From a bacterium (lineage in GTDB: Bacteria; Pseudomonadota; Alphaproteobacteria; Caulobacterales; Caulobacteraceae): DNA of 64,000 bases. This document shows positions 32,902 to 41,366 of this stretch, one piece after another. Location: positions 1 through 64,000 of the forward strand of contig JAVBXP010000039.1 in NCBI GenBank assembly GCA_030824495.1, in the 5' to 3' direction. The translations under genes were made by a program, and so were the position numbers. The notes under the pieces were generated by a model. The model saw nothing but the letters and a program-made list of their open reading frames with translations, ran no database searches and was not told the origin of the DNA. Each line of letters begins with the position of its first letter. Positions within the stretch are counted from its first letter, which is position 1.

Positions 32902-33678
32902 ATGACCGATACGCCGTCCCAAGTCCGCCCAGATATGGCCGAGATGATGCGCCGCCGGGGGCTTAAGGAATGGTCGCTGGAGGTGATCGGCGCCGCCCAG
33001 ATCACCCCGCGCATGCGCCGCGTCAGCCTCAAGGTCGATGGCGCAGAACCGTTCGAACCCAAGCCTGGCCAGGACATCGTCATGATGCTGCCGGATGGGG
33101 CAGGGGGCTTGGGACGCCGCCACTATACCGTCCGCAGTTTCGATCCCGTCCGTCAGCAGGTCGAGGTGGACTTCGTGCTGCACGGCGACGCCACCCCGGG
33201 CGTGCGCTTCGCCTTGAGCGCCCAGCCTGGCGAGAGAGTCCTGGCCTTCGGCCCCCGCGGCCGCAACGTCATCAATCCTGGCGCGGACTGGCGGCTCTTC
33301 GTCGGCGACGAAACCTGCATCCCGCCGATCTTCGCCATGCTTGAGAGCCTGCCGGCCGGCGCCAAGGCTCACGCCATCATCGAGATCGGCAGTGACGCGG
33401 ACCGCCAGCCGCTGTCGAGCGCCGCCGACGTCACCATCGACTGGATATCCCGCGAGGGCGCCCACGCCGCCCCGATGAGTTCAGGACTGATCGAGCGCCT
33501 CGCCGCGCGGCCGCTGCCCGAGGGCCGCGGCCACGCCTATGTCCTGGGCGAGACCAGCACCATCCGCCGCCAGCGCCACGACCTGCTGGCCCGGGGTCTC
33601 GGTAAGGACCAGATCTTTGGCGAAGGCTACTGGCGCCCCGGCCGCGTCGGTGGCCACGATCACCTCGAGGAGCACTAG
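32902..33678 (+). CDS. siderophore-interacting protein (ViuB-type ferric-siderophore reductase)
   Basis: A 258-residue cytoplasmic flavoprotein of the SIP family, which removes iron from ferric siderophores using NAD(P)H. The ATG at 32902 follows GGGAGATCGAC. FAD binding is shown by RRHYTVRSFDP (about residues 72-82). A middle ADWRLFVGDETCIPPIFAMLESLPAG and the tail HAYVLGETSTIRRQRHDLLARGLGKDQIFGEGYWRPGRVGGH are hallmarks of the family. It stands alone behind a 22-bp palindrome, so it seems separately regulated. Iron or redox control would be usual. Confidence 0.93.
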   Translation: MTDTPSQVRPDMAEMMRRRGLKEWSLEVIGAAQITPRMRRVSLKVDGAEPFEPKPGQDIVMMLPDGAGGLGRRHYTVRSFDPVRQQVEVDFVLHGDATPGVRFALSAQPGERVLAFGPRGRNVINPGADWRLFVGDETCIPPIFAMLESLPAGAKAHAIIEIGSDADRQPLSSAADVTIDWISREGAHAAPMSSGLIERLAARPLPEGRGHAYVLGETSTIRRQRHDLLARGLGKDQIFGEGYWRPGRVGGHDHLEEH

Positions 33679-33818
33679 GGCGAGCATCGTGAGCTTCCGC
33701 TGACTCTCAGGTGGTTGGTCCAATCCGGTGAGGGTTTCGCTGTAGGGTTTGGGGTCGCCCCGCGCCGTAAGGTGACGCCATGCAGCCGACTAGGCCGCGC
33801 GGTGCCGAGGAGGGCGTC

Positions 33819-34376
33819 ATGACAGCTTCCGGGGACTTCCTTACGCCTGCGGCCATGGCGCTTCCGCCAGAAGGATACTTCGAGAAGGTGGACGGGCCGT
33901 ATGGTCCGTTGTTTCCGAAGACGCCGGCCAACTATGGCTTCTCGATCCTGGCCAAGATCATACCGGGCCGTGAGGCGACCATACGTGCGTACGGACCCAC
34001 GATCGAGGCGGCGATCCGTGACAACCCAACGCTGCTCGCGCCTTTGAAATTGCACTATCTGCGTTGGCTGTTGTTCCCGATCGGGACCGACATCTACTTC
34101 ATGTATCAGGGCATTTTCGACACCGACTTCGACAAGTACACAGACGATGCGGTCGAACTTTTCAAGCTGGTCGGCGTCGATACGGTGTTTGAAAACCTGG
34201 AGGGATTTCCCGCCGACTGGAAAACCAACTCCGCCTCTTTCGTGAAATTCGTGCGGGCGCATCAGGTTTCCAGCTTCATGGAATATGCCGAGTACCCCTA
34301 CGTCTCGACCGACGAGATCAAGAAGGCCCTGAGGTTGAAGGCCTCCCTCAGCGACGCCCTCGATCAATTGCAGTAG
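33819..34376 (+). CDS. hypothetical protein, first gene of a peroxidase operon
   Basis: A 185-residue protein I cannot assign. The ATG at 33819 has AGGAGGG upstream; an earlier in-frame ATG at 33780 lacks one. It has no signal peptide or membrane helix. The composition is rich in Tyr, Phe and Asp (LHYLRWLLFPIGTDIYFMYQ, DTDFDKYTDDAVELF, FVKFVRAHQVSSFMEYAEYPYVS). Strand-helix order around residues 45-130 could fit an alpha+beta ferredoxin-like barrel, as in ABM or chlorite-dismutase/DyP-clan proteins, but this is a guess. It is 7 nt ahead of the next gene and part of the four-gene run with the DyP peroxidase. Confidence 0.72.
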   Translation: MTASGDFLTPAAMALPPEGYFEKVDGPYGPLFPKTPANYGFSILAKIIPGREATIRAYGPTIEAAIRDNPTLLAPLKLHYLRWLLFPIGTDIYFMYQGIFDTDFDKYTDDAVELFKLVGVDTVFENLEGFPADWKTNSASFVKFVRAHQVSSFMEYAEYPYVSTDEIKKALRLKASLSDALDQLQ

Positions 34377-34383
34377 GCCAGCC

Positions 34384-35391
34384 ATGAGCGAGCCCGCCCG
34401 CACCTATAATCAAACCCATGTGCCGCGGCCGCCGACGCCCGGCCGTCGGCGCGCGAGCATCTACATCGCCTGGAGTTATCCGGCCGAGGCCAACCGCAAC
34501 ATCACCGAACTGGACAACCGCTTCTCGACGATGACGGAGGTGCGCCGGGTTCTGTGGCCCGCCTACGAGGTTCCGCGCTTCGCCGATCCGCTGCAGTTCC
34601 AGCAGGGCGTCGCCGGGGCTTTAGAGTTGTTCTTCTGGGCCTGGGTTCCGTTTCAAAAGCTGGTCGGCGAGGTGACTGGCCACGCCGTGCCCGTGTTCCA
34701 GCGGGTGGACCAGGCTGGATTCGCGCAGCCGCTGGACGAGCGGGTGCTGGATGACGTCGATACGCTGTTCTTGTTCGGCCTGGATCACAACGTGACCGGC
34801 CAGATGCCGGCGGACGCCGAGATCGAGGCGGTTCGCGCCTGGCTTCGCCGTGAAGGCACACGTCTCGTGATCGGTCCTCATCACGATGTCGGCGCGACGG
34901 ACGATATGGAGCAGAGGGCGATGGAGTACGCCCATCATGGCGACCTGCTGGTGCCCCGCCAGCAGCGGTTCGGCGCCTATGCGCTGGCGATCCTGCATGC
35001 GCTCGGTATCCCAGTGGAGAACCGCTACGCCTTGCGCCCGGCGGTCCGTGAAGGGACCCGGGACAAGATTGTGCCGCTGAACGCGTTCCGCGACGTGGAC
35101 ACGAAGGGAATCTTGGCTGGCGTCGAAAGCCTGAACTTCCACATGCACTTGCCGCACTACGCCCTGACGCGAGACGACGGCACGGCGCGGGTCTTGGCAA
35201 AGCAGGCCATAGATCTATCCCGACCTCATCCGATGACGTTGAGCGGCGAGACGGAGTTCAACACCTTGGTTTGGGCGCCGCCGGCGGGCGACCGGGCGGG
35301 CGACGTGGTGGTCTGCGATTCAACCGTCTTCAGCACCCTCTTCGGCGCCGATGAGAGCCTGGAGCGCTTCTGGAAAAACCTGGTGTCGTGA
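34384..35391 (+). CDS. hypothetical protein, second gene of peroxidase operon
   Basis: A 335-residue soluble protein with no family that I recognise. The N-terminus is basic and Pro-rich (HVPRPPTPGRRRASIYIAW). There follow SYPAEANRNITELDNRF, a Trp-rich LFFWAWVPFQKLVGEVTG, an alternating beta/alpha part (DDVDTLFLFGLDHNVTG, AWLRREGTRLVIGPHHDVG) suggestive of a Rossmann or class-I-amidotransferase-like fold, a His cluster (GPHHDVGATDDMEQRAMEYAHHGDL) and a second one (SLNFHMHLPHYAL). The many His and Asp residues could bind metal or heme. It is spaced 7 nt from the previous gene and 9 nt from the DyP gene, so one transcript is very likely. Confidence 0.72.
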   Translation: MSEPARTYNQTHVPRPPTPGRRRASIYIAWSYPAEANRNITELDNRFSTMTEVRRVLWPAYEVPRFADPLQFQQGVAGALELFFWAWVPFQKLVGEVTGHAVPVFQRVDQAGFAQPLDERVLDDVDTLFLFGLDHNVTGQMPADAEIEAVRAWLRREGTRLVIGPHHDVGATDDMEQRAMEYAHHGDLLVPRQQRFGAYALAILHALGIPVENRYALRPAVREGTRDKIVPLNAFRDVDTKGILAGVESLNFHMHLPHYALTRDDGTARVLAKQAIDLSRPHPMTLSGETEFNTLVWAPPAGDRAGDVVVCDSTVFSTLFGADESLERFWKNLVS

Positions 35392-35400
35392 GGTGCGGCC

Positions 35401-36756
35401 ATGGCTGACGATACAAGCGCGCCGGTGTTGGAACTGGCCGACATCCAGAGTGGGGTATTGAGGCCGCGACCTTCGCCCTACGCAGCGACCTACATCCTGC
35501 TCCGGATCGACGAGGCGCGCGCGGGGCGTGAGCTGTTGCGGCGGTTGAGCGACATCGTGACCTCGGCCGCCGCGCCGGTACGGCCGGGCCGCGACACCTT
35601 CGTCAGCGTGGCCCTGACGTTCGAGGGTCTGAAGGCCCTGGGCGTGCCGCAGCCGTCGCTGGACAGCTTTGCATGGGAGTTTCGACAAGGGATGGCCGCG
35701 CGGGCGACCGCCCTGGGCGATCTAGGCGAGAGTGCCCCGGAACACTGGGAGGCCCCATTCGGGACCGCAGCCGTCCACGTCATCCTGGTGGGCGTGGCTC
35801 CGGATTCGGACACGCTGGAGGCCGCGCTCGTTCGCGCGCGCGCGGCTTTCGCCGACCTGGCTGGCGTCGCACCCATCTGGCGGCAGGATTGCTACGCCCC
35901 GCCAGGCGAAAAGGAGCCTTTCGGCTTCAAGGACGGGATCAGCCATCCGGCGATTGAAGGCAGCGGCGTGCCAGGTTCGAACGCGTTGGAGCAGCCACTG
36001 AAGGCCGGCGAATTGGTGTTGGGCTACCCCGACGAGACGGGCGGCTTGCCGCCGGCTCCCACGCCCGACCTGTTGGGGCGCAACGGCACATATGTGGTGT
36101 TCCGCAAGCTGCACCAGAAGGTGGCCCAGTTCCGGACCTACCTGCGGGAGGCTGCGAGGGGGCCTGACGACGAGGAGTTGCTGGCCGCCAAAATGATGGG
36201 CCGGTGGCGCAACGGCGCCCCTTTGGCGCTTTGCCCGCTGCACGACGATACGGCCTTGGGGCATGATAGCGAGCGTAACAACACCTTCCTGTTCGGCGCT
36301 GAAGACGCGGCCGGCTACAGCACGCCGCCCGGTTCTCACATCCGTCGTTGCAATCCCCGAGACGCAGAGGTGGCTGGCGTCGTTCGGTTGCACCGCATGA
36401 TCCGTCGGGGCACGGCATATGGCCCGTTGCTGCCGGAAGGCGTGCTTGAGGATGATGGAGCCGAGAGGGGCCTGATGTTCGCCTTTGTCGGCGCTCACCT
36501 GAAGCGGCAGTTCGAATTCGTGCAGTCCGAGTGGGTCAACGGCGGAGAGTTCCTCGGCCTTGGCGACGCCAGAGATCCCATTGCGGCCGCCGAAGGGACG
36601 GCGACGTACTCGATCCCACGCCGGCCCATCCCCCGGCGGATGAAGGGCCTGCCCAGCTTCGTGACCATGCGCGGAGGCGAGTACGGATTCATGCCGGGGC
36701 TGAAGGCCCTGCGCTGGCTCGCCGACCTGCCCGATGAACCAGGAGGCGCAGCTTGA
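35401..36756 (+). CDS. DyP-type peroxidase
   Basis: A 451-residue heme peroxidase. The GFKDG motif (Asp178 in GFKDGISHP) carries the catalytic distal acid. GSHIRRCNPRD has the proximal heme ligand (His313) and conserved Arg. LMFAFVGAHLKRQFEFVQSEWVNGGEF is the conserved C-terminal region. Length and motif form fit the larger classes (C/V) rather than EfeB, and there is no Tat signal, so it is cytoplasmic or encapsulated. DyPs oxidise dyes and lignin-like compounds with peroxide or take iron from heme. It lies third in a four-gene run with two unknown proteins and an outer-membrane protein, an arrangement that I do not know from described DyP operons. Confidence 0.92.
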   Translation: MADDTSAPVLELADIQSGVLRPRPSPYAATYILLRIDEARAGRELLRRLSDIVTSAAAPVRPGRDTFVSVALTFEGLKALGVPQPSLDSFAWEFRQGMAARATALGDLGESAPEHWEAPFGTAAVHVILVGVAPDSDTLEAALVRARAAFADLAGVAPIWRQDCYAPPGEKEPFGFKDGISHPAIEGSGVPGSNALEQPLKAGELVLGYPDETGGLPPAPTPDLLGRNGTYVVFRKLHQKVAQFRTYLREAARGPDDEELLAAKMMGRWRNGAPLALCPLHDDTALGHDSERNNTFLFGAEDAAGYSTPPGSHIRRCNPRDAEVAGVVRLHRMIRRGTAYGPLLPEGVLEDDGAERGLMFAFVGAHLKRQFEFVQSEWVNGGEFLGLGDARDPIAAAEGTATYSIPRRPIPRRMKGLPSFVTMRGGEYGFMPGLKALRWLADLPDEPGGAA

Positions 36757-36793
36757 CCGACGTGGTGGAGATCGGCGCGGCCTCGGACAACGC

Positions 36794-37705
36794 GTGACTC
36801 GGGGCCTCATCGGCGTGATTGCGCTGGCGGTGTTCGCGCTGCTGATCCTGGCCGCGCCCGCCTTGGCGCAGGACGATGGGCCTCGCGTCTACCAGCTTGC
36901 CCCGGTGGGCGCGCAGAACGTCACCGCGTTCCTGGTCAACAAACGCGGCAACGAGACACCGGAACCAGGGTCGATCAGTCCCGGCGCCGACATCCACACG
37001 GATATCCTGGTGTTCCGCTACGCACGGACCGTCGAGATGGCGGGGCGTCCGGTCACCCCGTTTTTGATCCTCCCGATGGGAGAGGTCCGCTCCACTGGAA
37101 AACCTACCAGCTCGGGATTCGGCGACGTGCAGGTCGGCGGAACGATTGGGCTAATAGGAGCTCCGGCGTTGTCGGGCGCCGAATTTACCGCCTTCAAGCC
37201 AGGGTTCGGAATGGGGCTGCTCGGACGTCTCTACATTCCGACCGGCGCCTATAGCGATGGGAAGCCGGTGAATCTCGGCTCGAACCGTCTCGCCTACCAA
37301 CTTGGCCTGCCAATGGTGCTGGCCTCCGGACAGTCCTATCGCGACCCTTCACTGACCAGCCTTGAGATTCTTCCCAGTCTTACATTCTACGGAGACAATG
37401 AAGATCCGTTCGACGCCGCGCGCAGCAGCAAAAATGTCCTGTTCAGCGTCGAGGCCCACCTGACGCGCAATCTCAGCCGCCGCATCTGGGTGTCGGCCGA
37501 CATGTTGTATCGCCTGGGGGGAGAGACCTCTACGGACGGTCGATCGGATGACAACGGCATGCATGGGTGGTCCGCTGGACTAAGCGCAGTTTTGCCGTTC
37601 GTCTCGCAAACGACGCTGATTTTCACCTACCAGCACGTGATCGAGCGCAGCGACAACGGACCCGACGGATGGTTCTTCCGCACGGCGCTCGTCGCCCCGT
37701 TTTGA
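36794..37705 (+). CDS. outer-membrane beta-barrel protein, Phenol_MetA_deg type
   Basis: About 303 residues from a GTG at 36794 that places the signal peptide (TRGLIGVIALAVFALLILAAPALAQ) at the N-terminus. The frame is also open to an ATG at 36734 overlapping the DyP end, and the true start is uncertain. The mature part is a small barrel: QLAPVGAQNVTAFLVNKRGNETPEPG, VEMAGRPVTPFLILPMGEVRS, IPTGAYSDGKPVNLGSNR and a final AGLSAVLPFVSQTTLIFTYQHV...ALVAPF. This matches the family once called 'putative MetA-pathway of phenol degradation' and now thought to be outer-membrane channels. It closes the peroxidase operon, perhaps providing uptake of its aromatic substrate. Confidence 0.8.
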   Translation: MTRGLIGVIALAVFALLILAAPALAQDDGPRVYQLAPVGAQNVTAFLVNKRGNETPEPGSISPGADIHTDILVFRYARTVEMAGRPVTPFLILPMGEVRSTGKPTSSGFGDVQVGGTIGLIGAPALSGAEFTAFKPGFGMGLLGRLYIPTGAYSDGKPVNLGSNRLAYQLGLPMVLASGQSYRDPSLTSLEILPSLTFYGDNEDPFDAARSSKNVLFSVEAHLTRNLSRRIWVSADMLYRLGGETSTDGRSDDNGMHGWSAGLSAVLPFVSQTTLIFTYQHVIERSDNGPDGWFFRTALVAPF

Positions 37706-37907
37706 GTAGGGCTGGCTGTAAGCGACCTTGATGGTGGCGGGTTTTAGCAAGGCCGAAGGCCGACCGAGGCCGCACGGAAAGCGGAACGATCCCTTGGCGG
37801 AGGCGGGAAGTGGGAGTTGATTTTGTGCCGGTCCGCCGCAGAAGGCTGCTGCCAACCCGCTGTCAGCAGCCTCCGGCTATGTAGTCTCAACAACAGGAGC
37901 TGACCCC

Positions 37908-38546
37908 ATGTCCGACCTTGTCTTCTACACCAACCCCATGTCGCGCGGGCGCATCATCCGCTGGATGCTCGAGGAGGTCGGTCAGCCTTATGAGACCCGG
38001 GTTCTGCACTGGGAGACCGGAGAGGCTAAAGCGGCCGACTACCTGGCCATCAATCCCATGGGCAAGGTGCCGGCCATCGTCCACGAGGGGGTGGTCGTCA
38101 CCGAATGCGCGGCCATCTGCGCCTACCTCGCCGACGCCTTCCCGCAAGCGGGCCTGGCTCCGCCAGCGCACAGCCGGCTACGCGGCCCCTATTATCGCTG
38201 GCTGTTCTTCGGGGCTGGACCGATCGAGCAGGCCGTGGCCGCCAAGATGGTGAACCTGGAACCGACGATCGAGCAGCGTAGCTCGCTGGGGTTCGGCTGC
38301 ATGGAGGACGTCCTGGGCGCCGTCGAGGGCGCGGTCAAGGACCGGACCTATCTGGTGGGAGACAGCTTTACCGCCGCCGACCTCTACCTGGCCTCCCACC
38401 TGTCCTGGGGGATGAACTTCGGCACGATTGAAAAGCGCCCGGCGTTCGAGAGCTATGTGGAGCCCCACCTGCAGCGCCCCGCCGCCCTGCGCGCCGACGA
38501 GATCGACAACGCGCTTCTCGCCGCCCAAGCGCAGCCGGGGTCCTGA
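37908..38546 (+). CDS. glutathione S-transferase
   Basis: A 212-residue cytosolic GST. The thioredoxin-like N-domain (about 1-78) begins LVFYTNPMSRGRIIRWMLEEVG, with Ser12 in the position of the catalytic Ser/Tyr, and INPMGKVPAIVHEG holds the cis-Pro that contacts glutathione. TECAAICAYLADAF binds the gamma-glutamyl group. The helical C-domain ends GDSFTAADLYLASHLSWGM. It has its own AGGAG site and no close partner. Substrate unknown. Confidence 0.93.
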   Translation: MSDLVFYTNPMSRGRIIRWMLEEVGQPYETRVLHWETGEAKAADYLAINPMGKVPAIVHEGVVVTECAAICAYLADAFPQAGLAPPAHSRLRGPYYRWLFFGAGPIEQAVAAKMVNLEPTIEQRSSLGFGCMEDVLGAVEGAVKDRTYLVGDSFTAADLYLASHLSWGMNFGTIEKRPAFESYVEPHLQRPAALRADEIDNALLAAQAQPGS

Positions 38547-38626
38547 CCGAGAGGCCTGCCGCCGCCCGCGGATGGTCGCCGCGGCTTAGCCTCCGCGGCG
38601 ACCTGTTCCAACGGCTAGAGCGGCGA

Positions 38627-39430
38627 CTACGTCGCTGACAGCGATTGGGCCGTCCGTAGGCCTGCTCCACGGCGTCCGCGAATGGCCGCCCCAGAAAGTC
38701 CAAACCCAACAATCATCATCGCCCAGGTGGCCGGCTCAGGAACCGCGCTGACGCTGGCGAAGGAGAAGCTTATCGCCCCCCGCGACTTTGACCAGGTGGG
38801 CTCACTGAGGAGGCGGACGGAGAACGAGTTGGTGTCGTCCGCGAGAGCAAACGCCCGTGTCTCGCTTCGGTAGGGACCACTCGAAACGTAGAGGCCGTCG
38901 GCGCCTTGCACGAGCGGCGCAACACCCTGTCCGGGAAGGGACACAGACAGCGGAGCGGCGAATTCGTCGCCGGGGCTGAAGAAGGATTGGGGGGTAAGGA
39001 CGCCGCGCAGCCCCAGGCTTCCCGCAAGGAACAAGGACCCTGCCTGGAACTCGCCGCTATCCAGCGTGAACGTAAGGTCGAAGCCCGAAAGGCCGATATC
39101 CGGCGAGAACTGCGGGGTCTCTATCAGAGTATAACCGGTGCCGCTGGTCGTAGAGACCAGCGAATTCCCATTGCCGAGGTCGGCAGTGTAGTTGAATTGG
39201 CTAAATTCGTCAGTCGGAACCGGCGTTGCTCCGCCACCATTGAACGAAGTCAGGGTGATCGTTCCAGTGCCAAGACCGGCGCCGAAATCGATCCGGACAG
39301 GCTGATCATTGATGTTCGACCAGCTGGTCCCATCGATGCCGGTGAGGTCGACTGTTGTATATGTGGCGGCTAGCGCCGGTGCTGCCATCAAGGAGGCCGC
39401 TCCTGCTAGTCCAATCAAATAACGCTTCAT
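38627..39430 (-). CDS. PEPxxWA-CTERM sorting domain protein
   Basis: A 267-residue exported protein. The ATG at 39430 begins a signal peptide (MKRYLIGLAGAASLMAAPALA); a TTG five codons upstream is less likely. The mature part is low-charge and rich in Ser, Thr, Gly and Phe (FSQFNYTADLGNGNSL, GFDLTFTLDSGEFQAGSLFLAG), as in secreted beta-rich proteins. The C-terminus VPEPATWAMMIVGFGLSG followed by RGRR is the PEPxxWA-CTERM signal: motif, membrane helix, basic tail. Such proteins are processed by exosortase-like enzymes in alphaproteobacteria. No exosortase or polysaccharide genes are nearby. Confidence 0.88.
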   Translation of the reverse strand: MKRYLIGLAGAASLMAAPALAATYTTVDLTGIDGTSWSNINDQPVRIDFGAGLGTGTITLTSFNGGGATPVPTDEFSQFNYTADLGNGNSLVSTTSGTGYTLIETPQFSPDIGLSGFDLTFTLDSGEFQAGSLFLAGSLGLRGVLTPQSFFSPGDEFAAPLSVSLPGQGVAPLVQGADGLYVSSGPYRSETRAFALADDTNSFSVRLLSEPTWSKSRGAISFSFASVSAVPEPATWAMMIVGFGLSGAAIRGRRGAGLRTAQSLSAT

Positions 39431-39837
39431 AATTGTCAGATCCAATATCTATCAGCTCAAATGGAGCGGCAACGCCTCCCCTATCAGTCGGGCTAAATAC
39501 GCCGGATATTGCAGCGAACATTGCAAACAATGGTAAAGTTGCGGGGCGCGTAGAATATTCTATCAGCAGGCGAGTGGTGTTGACTCTGGACTCATGTATT
39601 CAAGGTAGTATTGTGCAGGCCTAGGTGTGTCTTGAGTACTTGCTTAACGGGGATTGCTCGGCGCAAATGTAACGCGCGCGTGCGCCAGGGCGGGCCCTAC
39701 GGGACGTCGTCGGCTTCCTATCCGTCGCTCCAGCCCTCCATCACAACCTTGCGAGCCAAGGACTAGATGGCTTCGACGGGTCTTTCGGCCGAGGGCTCTG
39801 CGTCCTAACTGAGAAGGGGCGTTAGGAAGAGCCTTTC
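39431..39837. other. 407-bp gap without a supported gene
   Basis: The left 200 bases are relatively AT-rich (for example near 39500-39620) and could hold the promoter of the PEPxxWA gene. The right end has a hairpin TCCTAAC (39803-39809) / GTTAGGA (39821-39827) whose second arm overlaps the AGGA ribosome-binding site of the next gene, which might limit its translation. A 63-codon plus frame here (39433-39624) has no ribosome-binding site and is not called. Confidence 0.5.
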
Positions 39838-40137
39838 ATGGATATCTCGAATTTCGTTTCAGCCGGGGCGCTCGGCTACATCGTTGGCCTTCTCGGCGTG
39901 GGCTTCATAGGCCTGCTGGTGGGCGCTCGGCTCGGCGCCAGGTCAACGCTCACCCCGCCGCCATCCGAACAGGAGCAACTGGTCGCGGCTCTTCGCGTCC
40001 TCCGCCGCCACCACGAACAGTCGGCGCTGGCCAAGATGCAGGCGGCTGGGGCGGAGCTATGGTCGCCCGATCCCGACCGGGTCGCGGAGTTGAGCTATGG
40101 CGCCCCGGTGGACGCGGCGGACAAGGTGCGGCCCTAG
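39838..40137 (+). CDS. small single-pass membrane protein, function unknown
   Basis: A 99-residue protein with AGGAAGAG ahead of its ATG. A hydrophobic helix (LGYIVGLLGVGFIGLLVGARLG, about residues 12-33) near the N-terminus is followed by a polar tail rich in Gln, Arg and Ala (SEQEQLVAALRVLRRHHEQSALAKMQ). One membrane anchor with a helical cytoplasmic tail is likely. No family recognised. It is convergent with the GST gene at 40169. Confidence 0.62.
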   Translation: MDISNFVSAGALGYIVGLLGVGFIGLLVGARLGARSTLTPPPSEQEQLVAALRVLRRHHEQSALAKMQAAGAELWSPDPDRVAELSYGAPVDAADKVRP

Positions 40138-40168
40138 CCCTCGCGGGCCAGACGCCGAACAGTCAGGC

Positions 40169-40870
40169 CTAGGCGCCCAGCACCTTTCGCAACGAGGCTT
40201 CGATCTGGCCGCCGCAGTAGGCGTCGCCGTAGTCGTCGCGAGCTTGGGCGGCCAGCTTGACCAGCGGCGGCAGGTTCGCAACGCGGCGCGAAAGGTCCGC
40301 CGTCATGGGTGCGGCGTCCTCCAGGATCGACGCGATCTTGCCGAACCGGTCGGTCATTGTCGTCCATAGGGTCGCGGTCACGATGTCGGCGACCCCGGGG
40401 GCCTCGCCGCCCAGCAGGAATCCAGAGCCGACCTTCAGGCCGTGCCGGCGTCCGGTCTCCTCCCAGATCGACATCCACTTCTTCAGCCGGGGGGTAAAGT
40501 CTCGCCAGCGCGCCTGCGTCCACATCTCGCGCCCGCCATCGAGGGTGATTTCGTCGATCACGTCATTGGCGTCGTTGACGACCTTGATCGTCAAGGCGCG
40601 CAGGGCGGCCGACGCCGGCATGAGATCCAGCGTCTCGCCCAGATAGAGGATGATGGCCGGCATCTGGGCGATGGCGAACTCGGCCTTGTTGTCGATCAGC
40701 AGGGGCGGCCCCATGAACGGCGCGGGCATATCCTGCACCTTCGCGCTCATCATTTCCGAGATCGCGGCGTCGCCAGCTTCGGTCCAGGTCTTGTCGGCAT
40801 AGGCCAGGACTGCACGCACGAACTGGCCGCGAAACGGTACAGACCAGTAGTAGAGGTCGTAGTCGGACAT
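40169..40870 (-). CDS. glutathione S-transferase family protein
   Basis: A 233-residue GST-like protein. The N-domain begins YDLYYWSVPFRGQFVRAVLAYADKTW, with a YYWSVPFRGQ turn where the catalytic residue of GSTs sits. PAPFMGPPLLIDNKAEFAIAQMPAIILYLGETL supplies cis-Pro and the glutathione-binding Gln in place of the usual Glu-Ser pair. The C-domain has GSGFLLGGEAPGVADIVTATLW, the GST hydrophobic staple region. A Trp/Met-rich insert (EMWTQARWRDFTPRLKKWMSIWEE) is somewhat unusual. Stand-alone gene, not similar enough to the 37908 GST to be a recent copy. Confidence 0.88.
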   Translation of the reverse strand: MSDYDLYYWSVPFRGQFVRAVLAYADKTWTEAGDAAISEMMSAKVQDMPAPFMGPPLLIDNKAEFAIAQMPAIILYLGETLDLMPASAALRALTIKVVNDANDVIDEITLDGGREMWTQARWRDFTPRLKKWMSIWEETGRRHGLKVGSGFLLGGEAPGVADIVTATLWTTMTDRFGKIASILEDAAPMTADLSRRVANLPPLVKLAAQARDDYGDAYCGGQIEASLRKVLGA

Positions 40871-40936
40871 TCGAGAACAACGCCGCGACGCTGGGTTCGT
40901 TCAGCCTTGGTCGGACCTAGCCGCTGGCGTCAGCGA

Positions 40937-41173
40937 TCACGCCGCAACGACAGCCTTCCACTCACCATTCACCCGCGCCCATTCGGCGCGAACTCGGCCG
41001 TTTTCGTCCTCGACGATGAACGAATGGACGCCGATGAGTTCGGTCATCGCAATGCGCTGACCGTGGACAATGGCCTGGGTGATGTTGTCGTAGTCGGAGA
41101 CGCCGGTGCTGAAATAGTAGGTCGGAGCGTCGGTGCGGGATGGCAGGTTTCGAAAATGGAGCGTGCACTTCAT
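40937..41173 (-). CDS. hypothetical protein, 78 residues
   Basis: A short frame with protein-like composition: TLHFRNLPSRTDAPTYYFSTG, then ITQAIVHGQRIAMTELIGVHSFIVEDENGRVRAEW and a Val/Ala tail. I start at the ATG at 41173 (MKCTLHFRN); a TTG 12 codons further upstream is possible. No good ribosome-binding site is visible and I recognise no family. It lies on the same strand as, and upstream of, the GST gene at 40169, 66 bases away. Confidence 0.5.
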   Translation of the reverse strand: MKCTLHFRNLPSRTDAPTYYFSTGVSDYDNITQAIVHGQRIAMTELIGVHSFIVEDENGRVRAEWARVNGEWKAVVAA

Positions 41174-41366
41174 CGGCGTCTGGATAGGGCCGACGCCAAA
41201 ACGGTTCAAGCGTGGCTAGAGTTTCACGCTGGACGCCGAGCAAGATTAGGGGGCGACACGCGAACTTTCTGGCTTTCCCGACTTCTCATTCAGCGGCCCT
41301 TGTCTGTACCGTGGCTGGGCGCGCCCACGACTGTCGTCTCACCCAGCTCTTTCCAGGAACCGCTCG

